A DNA stretch of 64,000 nt from contig NC_064048.1 in NCBI RefSeq assembly GCF_932526225.1, positions 2,247,597-2,311,596 on the forward strand. The letters run 5' to 3'. Positions within the stretch are counted from its first letter, which is position 1, and the number at the start of each line of letters is the position of its first letter. The notes under the pieces were generated by a model. The model was not told where the DNA came from. It did not search any database and saw only the letters and a program-made list of their open reading frames with translations. The stretch comes from Nematostella vectensis (lineage: Eukaryota; Cnidaria; Anthozoa; Actiniaria; Edwardsiidae). Shown here in pieces: positions 1 through 11,103 of the stretch. A program made the translations under genes and the position numbers.

Positions 1-221
1 ATAAGCGAAGGGAATTTTTAAGGAAAATTTACCTTCTACCACAACAGTTAAGGATTCTACGCAATATCTCATTCATTTACCTGCCAATCCATTGTAGTCG
101 GTAAACAATAAATAAGGTACCATGGTTGAATCGTTTCCACTTTCCGGCATAATAACGCCTTACGGATAAAACGATATCTAATGTTGAATTGAATTAAATG
201 TGTTTCTTTCTTGGGTTTCAG

Positions 222-348
222 AAGCGCGAAGGGGAGTTCAAAAGCGAATTTGGAAAACCTGTGTTTTCTTTCGGACAGCAGAGATCGTGAAGCTCTAATT
301 CGACTCATGACAGTTCGTATTGAGCGATATAACAATGCGCAAAAATAG
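222..348 (+). CDS. Possible terminal coding exon, unidentified protein
   Basis: A good acceptor (pyrimidine run at 201-218 ending in CAG at 219-221) opens onto 41 codons that close at TAG 346-348. In this frame the peptide includes LENLCFLSDSRDREALIRLM followed by a short basic tail, which reads like protein rather than random sequence. A second open frame on the same strand (ATG at 334, running to about 670) overlaps it and is less protein-like. I do not recognise the family. Upstream exons would lie outside the window. Degenerate copies of this segment occur near 2,874 and 3,100, so it could instead be part of a dispersed repeat. Confidence 0.28.
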
Positions 349-669
349 GGCGCCTTCCGCACGAGAAGAGGCGTCCGTGGAGACTTCCACGATCAACGTG
401 GACTCCCACCTTGTGTTTGAAATGGTCGGAAATGGGAATAACGAAGAAAGAAGGGTTGAATGCGGCAGTGGATTTTATTCAAAGTGGAGGAGATACAAGA
501 ATAGGCAATGTTATCGCGCAAGACCATCTCCCGCTGTTTGTTACTACAGACCGAGTGGTTATATTGCCAGCATAAAAATAAAGTGCCTAGTATGGAACTT
601 TACAAAATATATTGAAACGAAGAAGATATATAGTTTAGAAATACTAACATTCTTTCATAAATATGTATA

Positions 670-2870
670 AAATATCCATATATAGTTTGAAACTATTTAA
701 ATGAGGTTCTGCCAAAATTATTGTACACACGTTTTGACTAAAAAAGGAAAATGAGAAACCCAAAGGTTTTGTAGTAAACACAAATAAATTGATTGAACTT
801 GTTTTTTTTCTGGGTATTGGACTTTCTTTGGCGGCTTACGGAAATCCGGCAAATTTCTGAGTGACAGCAATTTTCCGGCTAAAAAACTGTTCAAATCGCA
901 CAATAGGCCTTGAATGCAAACGTAAAAACGTCTATTGTAATCTCAAAAAAATGGGAAATCCTCATACTCCTTAATAGTTTAAAGAAAATTCTGAGATGTG
1001 TTTTATAGTATATTTTTCAATAAAACATTCATTCAAAGAGTGTGGTTATATAATAAATAATTTATGAAAGATGTCTAGCTTGTACTTTGAAGGCGTGAGT
1101 GAAAAAAATGCCCTGGTCGTATTCAAACCAACACAGGGAAATGATGCTAGGGACATTTTATAAAAGAAAAGTGATTCCTTTAGCTATGGCGAAAAAAGGT
1201 TTTCAGCAGAAATTGGTTGCCACGTTTTCTTCTTTTTTTAACATAAGTAAAATGTCTCTTTAGTGCTATGAACAAAGCTACGTTTGTGTCTCACTATATT
1301 TTACTGTCTTTAGAACAGTCTCTTCGTATAGTGTTTCAAAGTGCGACTCAACCATATAAATCGACCACACGTGCCGATAGCAAATCCACAATCGCTTCTG
1401 TCGCTTTTTCTAATTACAAGGACGTGAAAACAATAAGCTTACCCGAGTATAATTCAATTTCTTTGTATATATTATAAGAGCATACAAAGGTCTTGTCGTA
1501 TGAGATATGCGAATAAGTTTTTGTGGGCAAAGCTGAGCGGATGTGAAGTAGATTTCTATCGATGTCCATTGGGCGACACTAACCATTGTACAATGCGTTC
1601 ATGAGCATGCGCAGTGTACTCTAATAAACCGTTGAATGACAAACGCTCGCGTGGCGTTGCTAATAAGAAGTGTGACCCAGTTCACTCGATTTTTCTAACA
1701 AAATTTACTTGGTTTATTAAGCATAAAAGTTCTTTTGACATCTGGCACAATTGTCACATAGTGTATTTCACACTTTAATAAAAATTCAACAGAATATCAC
1801 ATGTGAAAAGGAAGAAAACAAATAATAAGAAAAAAAAGGAATGATAAAAGGAACATTGATTGCGCAAATCTAAAAAGGCATTGAGTCACTCAACGATTTT
1901 ATTGATATCCATTCCAAATAGGCAAAATCGAACAGATTGTTTACTAGGCAATTAGAAACCTGTGAAAATGAAAAATAAAAAAAAGCTGAAAACTTGACAT
2001 AAGCTAGGGACGTGAAAACCAAAGAAAAAAACCCCGAGATCAGTTGGGTTAAAAGCTTTGGGCGAAGAATCGATTGCCCAAACATACCATCTTTACTTGA
2101 GTAACATTTGCATAAGTCATTTTGACCTAAGAATAAATACTGCTGTCTTTGTTGGCGATTGAGCCATCAAATCTGCTTGCTATCAGTATTATGAGAGTCT
2201 GAGAGACAAAGTCCTTTCAAGTGACGCTAGAGACTTTGGGGATTCGGCTTTCGATGAAAATTGACAAAATTATGAGAGACTTGGGTGAAAGACAACAACA
2301 AAATTCTTCAAAGAATACGTTGAATGAAACACGATCACATGATTCTGAGTGAGAAACACAAAGGCTTTTTTGTTACAATCAGAATATGACATACAAACTA
2401 GGTTAATCTCGACATTCTGTATTTCGTGGTTTTTCGAAGCTGTCAAAATCCGGGCTGAAAATAAAATGCACCCCACTTCAAATAACGGTCTTATTTGCAC
2501 AAGTTCATGAATGTTTTTTATCAGTTTTTGGCCGCTCAAAATGTGGTGTCGATTTGGCGCGATAAGCAAAAAGGAGGAGCTGTGGTCTTATCTTTATTTG
2601 AATTGGGAATCGATTGCATACGAGTAATTTATTACGGACAATATGGCTACATGCATCGAGTGACGAGGCGTTTCGTGCAAGCAGTGGGTAACCATAAACT
2701 CTCAACATGCCTATCCTGTTGAGAATTAGTCAACCCTTAAGGGTTTCTTTGCCATCACTGCCGGATACCGGGAAATATATTAATAGTTAGAGGTAAATCT
2801 GTTGGTCTTTGGGGAATTTTTGTATTTCTTTGCCATGTTTCAACCGCGTTACTACAAATTTCTACAAGTT
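670..2870. other. AT-rich stretch without recognisable gene
   Basis: Only short open frames are present, none with a recognisable domain or a convincing splice pattern. No strong tandem or inverted repeat was seen. It is treated as intergenic. Confidence 0.5.
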
Positions 2871-2873
2871 TCT

Positions 2874-3221
2874 TTCTTAGGAGAGATCGCAAATTCGTTT
2901 CAAAAGCATTATTGAAAGCGGATATGTGTATTACATCGCACAAAAACAGGGCGCCTAACGCTAGGGAAGACGCGTCTGTAGAAATTTCTTCGGGAGAAGA
3001 AATTTCTTTTCCGTTTAGATCAAGTGTTCAACCGTGTTAATAGAGATTGAGATTTAGATCATGTTTTCAACATTTTTACTAAAGATTGAGATTTCGCGAA
3101 GCTGTTTTCTTAGCAGAGATCGCAAATTCGTTTCAAAAGGCATTATTGAAAGCGGGTATGTATATTACAATGCGTCAAATTTAGGACGCCTATCGCACGG
3201 AACGAAGTTTCTACGGAAGGA
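2874..3221 (+). repeat. Two degenerate copies of the segment at about 250-400
   Basis: Segments at about 2,874-2,999 and 3,100-3,221 share the block AGAGATCGCAAATTCG and then AGCGG.TATGT.TATTACA. Both continue into a GGCGCC/GACGCC-type stretch that also occurs at 345-400. The first segment of the window carries a diverged version (AGAGATCG at 284-291, ACAATGCGC at 332-340). None of the later copies keeps a long open frame. They may be decayed duplications of an exon or copies of an unnamed dispersed repeat. Confidence 0.45.
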
Positions 3222-3229
3222 AAGAAAAG

Positions 3230-5440
3230 AGATGGAAACATTTCTGCAAATCATAACCACAGGCGCTGAATTAAGGCAGCAATACATTCAATATAATAAA
3301 ACCAAACACAAAGTATCTCAAATTAAGATAAATTAAAAGTCGTAATATCAAGTATTGCCATTTTTATTACTTTTTGGATTATTTCTACTCAGAGAATAAC
3401 TCGTGCTGTTTTACGGAAGGTTGATCGTCTGCCGATGGCCGTCGCGCCAGCTATAGCCATAGTTATCAGGGCGGATTTATGAGCTCGCAATTCGAGATAT
3501 GAGTCTACCCTTAAGCGAGCGGCAAGAAACATGATATGGTCTTTGGCGGCGCGTAGAGTAAACTAGGCGCGTCGGCATCGCTTATTTTGACTGAGACACA
3601 AAATAACTCGAGTAATAACATACTGTGTGTTTTCATTTTTTTCTGATCGCTGTAAGATACATGCGTTTTAATTCCTTATCTCTGTGTCATTGTCGCGGCC
3701 AATGGTAGTTCTGTAAGCTAGTACAAATACAAGTCATGAGCTGCATTATAACGTTTATTGACTCTTGCTTTTGGCATAAGGATAGTTTGCATGCCAAGAA
3801 TTTGCTCAAGATCGGATGAAAGATAAAAGGTATATTAAATAAACTTCTGCCAAATCTACGAAAGACGCGTGTATTGGTTTGGGCTTCCTTTCTCTCTAAG
3901 TTTCGCCTTTAGAGTAAACATGACACACAATACCTTTGTGAGAGGAAAAGTGTATTTCTAGAAAGACACGAATCTGAAGTGACAAAAGAAAAGCTAAATT
4001 CACGATTCGTTTGTTAGGAATTTCCTTCATTTCCGATTGTTTTTGTTGAAGCTGTGGCCAATTACTGAAGAGCCAACGCTTTAAAAGCTCCAAGCCATTG
4101 TTAGTTGTTGAGTCATAAGAGGAAATTTCCTTTTTACTCATTAGCAAGTGAAAATTTACCACAAAAATCCCATTTCAAGAAGCAATTAGAATTATAAGAA
4201 ATGACATAATTGCCTCGTGCGCTGTGATAAAAAAAGGAAAACAGAATAAACTCAGTGTTAAAACCATGCGAATTGCTCGCATTAAAAAACAAATGGTACT
4301 TGAAAGGTAGAAAAAGAGGTAGAAAAAGGAATAAAACCCTTTATGTTAAGAAGCGAGAAAGTAAAAATAACCGAATCCTCATACTGAATTAGGTCTAAAA
4401 GCGAAGTAAGGAAAGAAAAGAGCTTCAGCGGTACACGAAAAGAGAAAAATAAGCAACGAGTTTAAATAAAAAGAAGGAAAAAAACCATGAGAGATTAAAA
4501 AAAGACAAAGCTTTCGTATTGTTACTAAAATAAATGATTGACTAACAAAATGAGAAAAAAAGAGAGTAAGCAGAACAGAAAAAAAGACGAAAAGCAAGAT
4601 CCTAAAAAATATTAGGTGAAGAAAAAAATTCTGTTTACAGTCTGTAAAAAGACTGTAAAATATTTTATAAATGGAGATCTCTTCTTCGTCAGAGAGTCAA
4701 TCTGTTATTTGCGTGGATCGATTCCCTAAACGACTTTTTATTCCCGATCCTTAATTTTATGACCCAAAAAAACGGAAGAAGAAAATTGTAAAGAAGATTT
4801 AAAAAAATCTCCCCCAAAAATTTCAAGCTTGAAGAGAGAGGATCATTGTATAAGTAAGATATTTGCTTACTTTTAAAGATTGGGAACAAAGGGATAACGG
4901 CTATTATGTAATTTTAGATATAATGCACAAGAAGTTTAAAACTTCTGAAAGAACTTAGTAACTTTAGTATTAACATCTCTATAAGTTATAAGTATCACTC
5001 GATGAGATGGGAATGCTGTGGTAAGGGAATTATATCAATGTTGTACAACTTTGTGGTAACCGTTAATCGGAAAAACTGATCTTGTAAATGCTAGTTTAGC
5101 TAAGTTGAGAACCCTGTGACAAGGACAATATTATTAACATTATAAGACCTCATGGTGACCGTATTTATTTGTAAACGGAAAAAGCTGATCACGTAATACT
5201 ATTTAGGTATTTGATATTTGGAAAGTAATTCTCTCACGGTGTTTTCTCTATTTAATCACGTTTATTGCTCAAGGGTCCCAATATTAACGGTATGCACATG
5301 CGATATGATCACGGAGCTGAGTAGCCTGCCCAACAGGATATTTGCCCAACGCCGAGCTGGAAGGCCGAGCTTTGCCCGCAAAAACGGAGGCGATAATCAG
5401 CAGATTTTGGAGTCCCAGTCCCCCTATTCTTGGTCGAGCG
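3230..5440. other. AT-rich stretch without recognisable gene
   Basis: No domain-bearing open frame was found. Two loosely related segments near 5,055 and 5,155 share GGT.ACCGT followed by CGGAAAAA.CTGATC, suggesting a decayed 100-bp duplication. Nothing else stands out. Confidence 0.45.
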
Positions 5441-5447
5441 CGTGGAT

Positions 5448-5503
5448 TTTCCGGGAGCTTTTCTGGGGCGCTTTTCTAGAGCCTGTTTCGCAGGCTAGAA
5501 ACT
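5448..5503 (-). repeat. Dispersed repeat copy (inverted partner at 7,732-7,790)
   Basis: On the minus strand this reads GCCTGCGAAACAGGCTC, then a GCGCCCCAG block and AGCTCCCGG. The same blocks in the same order lie on the plus strand at 7,732-7,790. The GCCTG..CAGGC core is itself a short palindrome. The two copies face each other about 2.3 kb apart. Family unknown. Confidence 0.6.
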
Positions 5504-5584
5504 GAGATACGGTTTTGGTGCAAGAAAGTCATGGTCGATGGACTTCGAGAAAAACAAACGGGGATGCTCGACAGCAAAATCAAT

Positions 5585-5860
5585 TTTAACCCTAAGGGAT
5601 AGCACTAATGGCGTGGTCAACAAAAATTCCTACCCCTAAGTGATAGCATCAAAAACAAAGTTTCAGTTTTCCTAAATTTTATTGCGGTCTTGAGATACTG
5701 GCATCAAGCACATCGCTTTTCAAGGCGGAATCGGAAAAAAAAATCCTCCTCACCGGGCATGAAAACTCCTAAAAGATGGCAGAATCGGAAAATCCCAAAA
5801 CACCCCCTAAGAGATAGCAGTTGGTAAGAATTTTATACCCTAAAAGATAGGTCGAGCACC
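5585..5860 (+). repeat. Degenerate interspersed motif CCCTAAGRGATAGCA
   Basis: Five related copies of a CCTAA-R-R-GATAGC motif lie near 5,590, 5,633, 5,769, 5,804 and 5,840, separated by 30-130 bases of less conserved sequence. It resembles an old tandem repeat. No coding potential. Confidence 0.45.
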
Positions 5861-6049
5861 CCCGTCTACTTTTCTGGAGAGTATCCCTCCCCCCCCCGGG
5901 AGGCTCCTACTTTCGGCCGTATTCGTAAAAGCAGCGAAATTTTGGCTATCGGATACGATCGTTTTCGTGTAAGAACGGAGTTAAGGTTTGCTGGTACGGT
6001 CTTTTTCGTGTAAGCATGTAGTTAGGTTAGCAGCTAAAGACGTCTTTAT

Positions 6050-6215
6050 TTACGTTCGTTTTGCACGGCGATAGGTTAAGCTGTTTCGTTAATTTTTCCC
6101 GGACATTGTAAGCTGTTTCGTTCGCTTTGCACGAAGATAGGGTAAGCTGTTTCGTTTATTTTTTCCGGATATTGTAAGCTGTTTAGTTCGCTTTAGACGA
6201 AGATACGGTAAGCCG
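6050..6215 (+). repeat. 66-bp tandem repeat, about 2.5 copies
   Basis: TAAGCTGTTTCGTT starts at 6,077 and again at 6,143, exactly 66 bases apart. Within each unit TAAGCTGTTT occurs twice, and a TTCGCTTT..ACGAAGATA block follows. The third unit starts at 6,209 and decays at once. The open frame read across it on the minus strand is a by-product of the repeat. Confidence 0.7.
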
Positions 6216-6741
6216 TTACGTTGGTTGAACCAGCGCCTCCCCGCGTGCGCGAGACGTGTAGAGGTCTCCAAACTGGGCCTAAGTGAGAATTTAATAATGA
6301 GTAACCTTACCCAGGGTGAGTATAGCGTGGATCTTTTTGTATCACGGTCACGCAAAGAAACACAGTCACATCACGTTTTACTATCACGTCTTGTTGCGAG
6401 TTAATTCTCAGTCACACGCAAGAAGTCCCAAATAAACGGCAATAAAGGCTGTTACGCAAGCCTAATTGTCAGGCGATCATTACAAAGAGAACCATGCTCT
6501 AAGCTCTTCCTATTTACAACCCTAATACGCATTAAGAATGGCCCATCCTGGAGCTGAGAAAAGCAAGCTAGTTACTGGGATTGACTGAAGACTGAGTCTT
6601 GGTAAGCTAGCCTGTGCCTGGAGCTGAGAAACACAAGCTTCTAGTAAGCCCATGTATGTATGTACCAACTTCCACCAGCTATACTGGTGCGGAAGGCACA
6701 ACAGAGCTAGGGTCCACATCAAGTGCCCCCTTGTGTGTATT

Positions 6742-7034
6742 GTTAGTAAGCACTGTCACTGAGGGTGGTCACTGCCAGAGGGTTTATTGCGTCCTCAGTG
6801 GTTCTTTTGCGTCCCTTCGGTTCAGGTTAGTGTAATGCAGCTTGAAGAGACGGGACCTCCGGTTTAGTGTCCTTATCCGAGAGGACTGGAGACACGGGAG
6901 AATAACATCAACTCACTTGTGACACAAATTCGAACCAAGGCAGGAACCCGGAAAAAGTTCCCAGCCAGAGCCAGGATTCGAACCTGGGCCACAGCGGTGA
7001 GAGGCCAACGCGCTAACACACTAGGCCACCCGTG
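6742..7034 (-). mobile_element. tRNA-derived SINE, copy 1
   Basis: Read on the minus strand it begins GGGTGGCCTAGTGTGTTAGC (A-box-like) and has the B-box GGTTCGAATCC at 6,984-6,974. These are the two internal RNA polymerase III promoter blocks of a tRNA. A non-tRNA body of about 210 bases follows, containing CTCGGATAAGGACACTAAAC and GCAATAAACCCTCTGG. A closely similar copy lies on the plus strand at 10,819-11,103, so this is a dispersed SINE and not a tRNA gene. No poly-A or short tandem tail was identified with certainty. Confidence 0.8.
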
Positions 7035-7084
7035 CTTCCCATGTACGTTTAACAAGTCGAATTCATGGCTGAGAAACAGATAGA

Positions 7085-7168
7085 TGTCCAGACCAGGTAT
7101 CGAAACCGTTGCATCAGAGGTGAGAGGCCCCATACGCTGGTACGCGCTACCACACTGGGCCACCCGTG
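7085..7168 (-). mobile_element. Second degenerate tRNA-like head next to SINE copy 1
   Basis: The minus strand again starts with GGGTGGCCCAGTGTGG, followed by GCCTCTCACCTCTG and a decayed B-box (GGTTTCGATACC). It sits directly upstream of SINE copy 1 in the same orientation. It is either a second truncated SINE or the first half of a dimeric element. Confidence 0.55.
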
Positions 7169-7731
7169 ATTCCTTCATGTGAGCATTTATTCCATATCGG
7201 AACAACTTCTAAAAGTCAACATATTTTTGGTGTCGGGCCCGTTGTTTTTTTCTTCGCAGACGGAAGTAGGGGCCTGACAAATGGCATCATGCAAACAGTG
7301 CATGTAAATCCGCCTTTACGATCTTCGCTTACAAAATTTGCTTTTTAATTTTGACGGCACGTGCTTGTAATCCTTGTTAATTAACGAAGACATTGGCTTA
7401 AGGGTCACGATTATGTGTTCCAAATGTGCCTTACTCACGGTGGATTAAGTCCCCTTTCAACGCGTTAATTGGCAGTTGTCCGGCATTTTATGAATTACAG
7501 GTAAATATTTACCGTTGGCGCGTGTCTCTACCAATCATTGAAGTCACAATGGGCAAGTGGTTTATTGTGTCGCGAAGACACGCGCGGGCGACTGCGAATA
7601 ATGGTTGTCATGGTGATAGTGCTCAATGGCTTATGCTTGTGTACTTACGGAAATAAATCTGGAACGGACGCATTGGATCGGGCGCTTGTCTCACGTTTGA
7701 AAAAAATAAAAATAAAACACCGCGAGAGTTG

Positions 7732-7790
7732 TAGCCTGCGAAACAGGCTCTCAAAAAAGGGCCCCAGTAAAGCTCCCGGGAAAGCCGTTC
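7732..7790 (+). repeat. Dispersed repeat copy, plus orientation
   Basis: Partner of the minus-strand copy at 5,448-5,503. It carries GCCTGCGAAACAGGCTC, GGGCCCCAG and AGCTCCCGGGAAA in the same order. Confidence 0.6.
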
Positions 7791-7989
7791 CATAAGACGT
7801 AGCCACGTAGCGCTCGGCAAAAAAAAGCGCGCGCTATTCCAGATCGTCTAACTAGGCTCGGCTTTTTCTTCTTTCACGGATAAGGTAGCGCCTGTTGAGC
7901 AGATTACGAGAGTTGAGCAAATGAGTTTTATATGCTACTGACTTCACTTGTCAGTATAGATACAGACTGCTGCATGCAGTTTACATTAA

Positions 7990-8179
7990 AGCTGCATTGT
8001 CACCAGTTTACTTCTGGAGGTCCGAAGGAAACCTCAACCGTTAAAAGACAAATAAAATCAATGAAACTTCCAATAGACACAATGCTTTCAATATTTTGAA
8101 ATATTTTTCGCGTTTTCCGTTAAAAATCATCGGAGATTGTTACGTTATCGACCGGAAGTAAACTGGTGACAATGCGGAT
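7990..8179. mobile_element. MITE with TTAA target duplication
   Basis: About 190 bp bounded by inverted ends that share GCATTGTCACCAGTTTACTT (left from 7,993, right complement ending at 8,176). TTAA flanks both ends (7,986-7,989 and 8,180-8,183). There is no coding capacity. TTAA duplication is typical of piggyBac-type elements, but the terminal bases do not start with CCC, so the superfamily is uncertain. Confidence 0.65.
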
Positions 8180-8189
8180 TTAATGAGTG

Positions 8190-10015
8190 TCTGTCACTGA
8201 ATATGGTATCTTGCCAGAGTGCCCAGCAGTTCGGTTATGTCCCCTATACAGGTTAATTAAGTGCGGTGAGGGACGGAACCTCCGGGTAAACGTCCTTATC
8301 CAAGAAGACGAGGGATTTACAGTCCCCAATGTTAAGAGCCAGGTTTTGATACCCTTTAAAAAATTCAATCGGAATTCCGTACCATCAAACTTCTAATGCT
8401 TTTCTTGACTTAATAATATTTTGTTGTAGTTTTGTGGGTATTGAGATAAACAACGAAATTCGTGAAATTAAGGGTTTACTTTAACTCAATAAAAAAATGG
8501 TACCATTTTACTTCTAATCTGATCTTACAAAAGCCAAAATCAAACTCCTTATCTCTATGCACATCAACTTTTCAAAAGTAATTCAAAATTATATCTGCTA
8601 TCTTCACTGAAAGGGTTCCTTGATTGAGTTGGTTGTTCCAACTTCTATAAACCATAAATTAAATTTGAAGACGTCCAAAAAATCACATTTTAAGGATAAA
8701 ATATTTGGTGGGGCAGTAATCATTAATTTGAAAAGACAAGCATTTACTCGTTTAGCAACCTTCAATGACCTTTGTACATTACACACGCCATCTTTGTTTT
8801 TTATGGATTTGAACAAAATTGAAACCCTGTTAGCCTTGAACAAAGAACGAACAACAAAAGACCTAACATAAAAAGAAACCTTAAAGGGATCACAAGTAAG
8901 AAAGAAGAGGGAATCACTTAATGATAGCTATGTGTTCGTGCAACGGGGTAATATTCACAAGGTGCCCTCTTGAAAACCGGAATCCTTTAAGTTATTACTT
9001 ACGGGCGAAGCGGTATCGCCATATGTTGTTTATATTCATGAATCCATCTGTGCCGGCGCTTTTGTGAAGAATTTACAAAAGTAACAATAACATGCAATTT
9101 TCAAAACAATTTTGTACAGATTGTTTGGGGTAATTTCCTATATTTGCGTTGAGGATTGTTTCAATTAGGGATACTTTTTGTCGGCTAGCGTGTGATGAAA
9201 TAATGCTAAATAACGTAACAGCAAATAGGATAAAGGATCGCAATTTGTACATACTTAACAGATTTCTTCGGGGAAAACTTATTGTTTTAATGAAAAGACC
9301 GGCATCGAAACATTGAAATAAGTTTTTGTGCGTGAAATCAAAGAGAAAACATGGCTTACACAGAAGGTTTGGCGACTTCACAGTAGGGAATTCTTTTCAA
9401 GCTAAGAAACTGAAATAGAGTCAAGTACAAATCGACATACGGTTCTACCCTAATTACATTTGCACTTTCAAATCGCAGTGAAGTAATCTAGAACTACATC
9501 TATACCACGCTCTATGAAACACCAAATGTCTGAAGCAAGTTATAATGCCTTAGTTCGCAGTTAAAAAAAAAAAAAAAAAAACTATTCCTTCCCATTTCTA
9601 TAACAACGATGTTAAATTGGCCGAGCAGAGGTCTGTGACCTGGGCATCCATTAGACTTATAAAAAGCTTAGAATAAATAGACAGATGAAAAACTAAGTTA
9701 CAATTGCGCCAAATGCTGCATTTCTCAATGGCTCATTTAGAGGGAAAATAAATTTGTTCTTAGTAGTTGTTTCAGAGTAAATGCGTGAGGTTTCAAGAAT
9801 AAAGGTAATGTGCGAGGCACGTGTTGGATTGTAGTTGATCGCATGTGATACTGGTGCCCGCCTTAGTTGACTAATTGGTTGAATAGACATCCATAGCAAT
9901 TTCAAATAGTATGACATTAAAAGAAGATTTCATTATTCCTTGTCTAAACCAATAAAGCTCCACCAATATAGCTCCGAAACATTTTAACTTTTATTCAAAC
10001 CGCTGAGGTTGGGCT
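8190..10015. other. No clear gene; decayed SINE body at about 8,255-8,310
   Basis: The segment GACGGAACCTCCGGGTAAAC..CCTTATCC near 8,270-8,305 resembles the middle of the SINE described at 6,742 and 10,819. The rest is AT-rich, with an A-tract at 9,564-9,581. Apart from the weak signal-peptide frame at 9,073-9,252, nothing is supported. Confidence 0.4.
9073..9252 (-). CDS. Possible first exon with signal peptide, unidentified
   Basis: From the ATG at 9,252-9,250 the minus strand encodes MYKLRSFILFAVTLFSIISS, a basic start followed by a hydrophobic core, then HASRQKVSLIETILNANIG. This fits a secretory signal peptide of about 24 residues. The open frame runs to about 9,073, and I cannot place a convincing splice donor. 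No family is recognised. A random AT-rich frame rich in Phe/Ile/Leu could give the same pattern. Confidence 0.2.
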   Translation of the reverse strand: MYKLRSFILFAVTLFSIISSHASRQKVSLIETILNANIGNYPKQSVQNCFENCMLLLLL

Positions 10016-10024
10016 CTCTGAGAT

Positions 10025-10135
10025 AAGTTCAACATGTAAGAACAAATCAACGCTTAATGTAACAAATTTTCAACGCTTAATGTAATAACGGACGTAACGC
10101 TTAATGTAAGAACGCTCGAAGCTTATAATGTAATA
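10025..10135 (+). repeat. Short tandem repeat built on ACGCTTAATGTAA
   Basis: Four copies of (A/C)CGCTTAATGTAA occur about 25-28 bases apart (near 10,049, 10,072, 10,097 and 10,119), each followed by an AAC-rich spacer. The last copy is diverged (AGCTTATAATGTAA). No coding meaning. Confidence 0.65.
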
Positions 10136-10181
10136 ACCGTGGATTTATCTAAGGACGAAACACTCATGTCTCATGATTGAA

Positions 10182-10416
10182 ACATCCTCCAACAACCAAA
10201 GTTGGAGGATGTCATGTAGGTGTCGAGGGTATGCATAGTCATGTGAGATGTGACATCATCGATGACGTCATTAAAACGAAAATACTTATATCTCATGGGA
10301 CAACGAAAGTTGGAGGATGTCATATAGGTTTCAAGGGGGGTGCATAAATAGTCATATGAGGTGTGACATCATCGATGACGTCATTAAAACGAAAATACTC
10401 AAATCTCGTGATAGAA
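10182..10416 (+). repeat. 108-bp tandem duplication with CRE-like sites and a hairpin at its edge
   Basis: GTTGGAGGATGTCAT begins at 10,201 and again at 10,309, exactly 108 bases apart. Each unit ends with TGACATCATCGATGACGTCA, which contains the palindrome ATCATCGATGAT and a full TGACGTCA cyclic-AMP response element. Just upstream, ACATCCTCCAAC (10,182-10,193) is the reverse complement of the first GTTGGAGGATGT, forming a 12-bp hairpin stem with a 7-base loop. Confidence 0.75.
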
Positions 10417-10818
10417 ACATCGTCGGGCAACCGACGTTAGATACAGACTGGTACCAGATCCAGACAGGCAGGTTCAAGGTGTTCCGCAAAAGTATTATTT
10501 TCTAAGGCAGTTTAGGGCCCTTTTTGCTGGTACAAGAACAACTGTAGCATCCCTAGCGCATGGTTGTCCTGTATCTAGGGGTAATCATAAAAAACTCAAA
10601 CAAAATAGCTGAGTTCTTTACTATGCTTCTTAAGCAATCTTCAAGAATAAAATATATCTTGTACATGTGCTCGCAAAAAAATCATTTGCTCCAAATGCCA
10701 GAAAAAAAAAAGCAAAATGCTCGCTGTCTTTCATAAAATAAAAATGCTGTGCTTACATGCTGGTCCATGCTCGCCAATACCTTTGCTGTTCTTCCGTTTA
10801 TATAAAGACCTATATAAA

Positions 10819-11103
10819 GACCTAGTGTGTTAGCGCGTCGGCCTCTCACCGCTGTGGCCCAGGTTCGAATCCTGGCTCAAACTGGGGATTTTTCCGGGTT
10901 TCCTGCCTTGAATCGAATTTGTCACAAGTGAGTTGAAGTTATTCTCCCGTGTTTCCAGTCTTCTCGGATAAGGACACTAAACCAGAGGTCCCGTCTCTTC
11001 AAGCTGCACTACATTAACCTGAACCGAAGGGACGTAAAAGAACCACTTGGGACGCAATAAACCCTCTGGCAGTGACCACCCCCAGTGACAGTGCTTACTA
11101 ACC
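10819..11103 (+). mobile_element. tRNA-derived SINE, copy 2
   Basis: Plus-strand copy of the element at 6,742-7,034. It has an A-box-like TAGTGTGTTAGCG, a perfect B-box GGTTCGAATCC at 10,862-10,872, then the same body ending in GACAGTGCTTACTAACC. Comparing the two copies fixes the extent of the element at about 285-295 bp. Confidence 0.82.

Noticed and set aside
6970-7034. Functional tRNA gene on the minus strand
   Set aside because: A and B boxes are present, but the cloverleaf is incomplete and a second dispersed copy shares over 200 bp of non-tRNA body, so it is a SINE.
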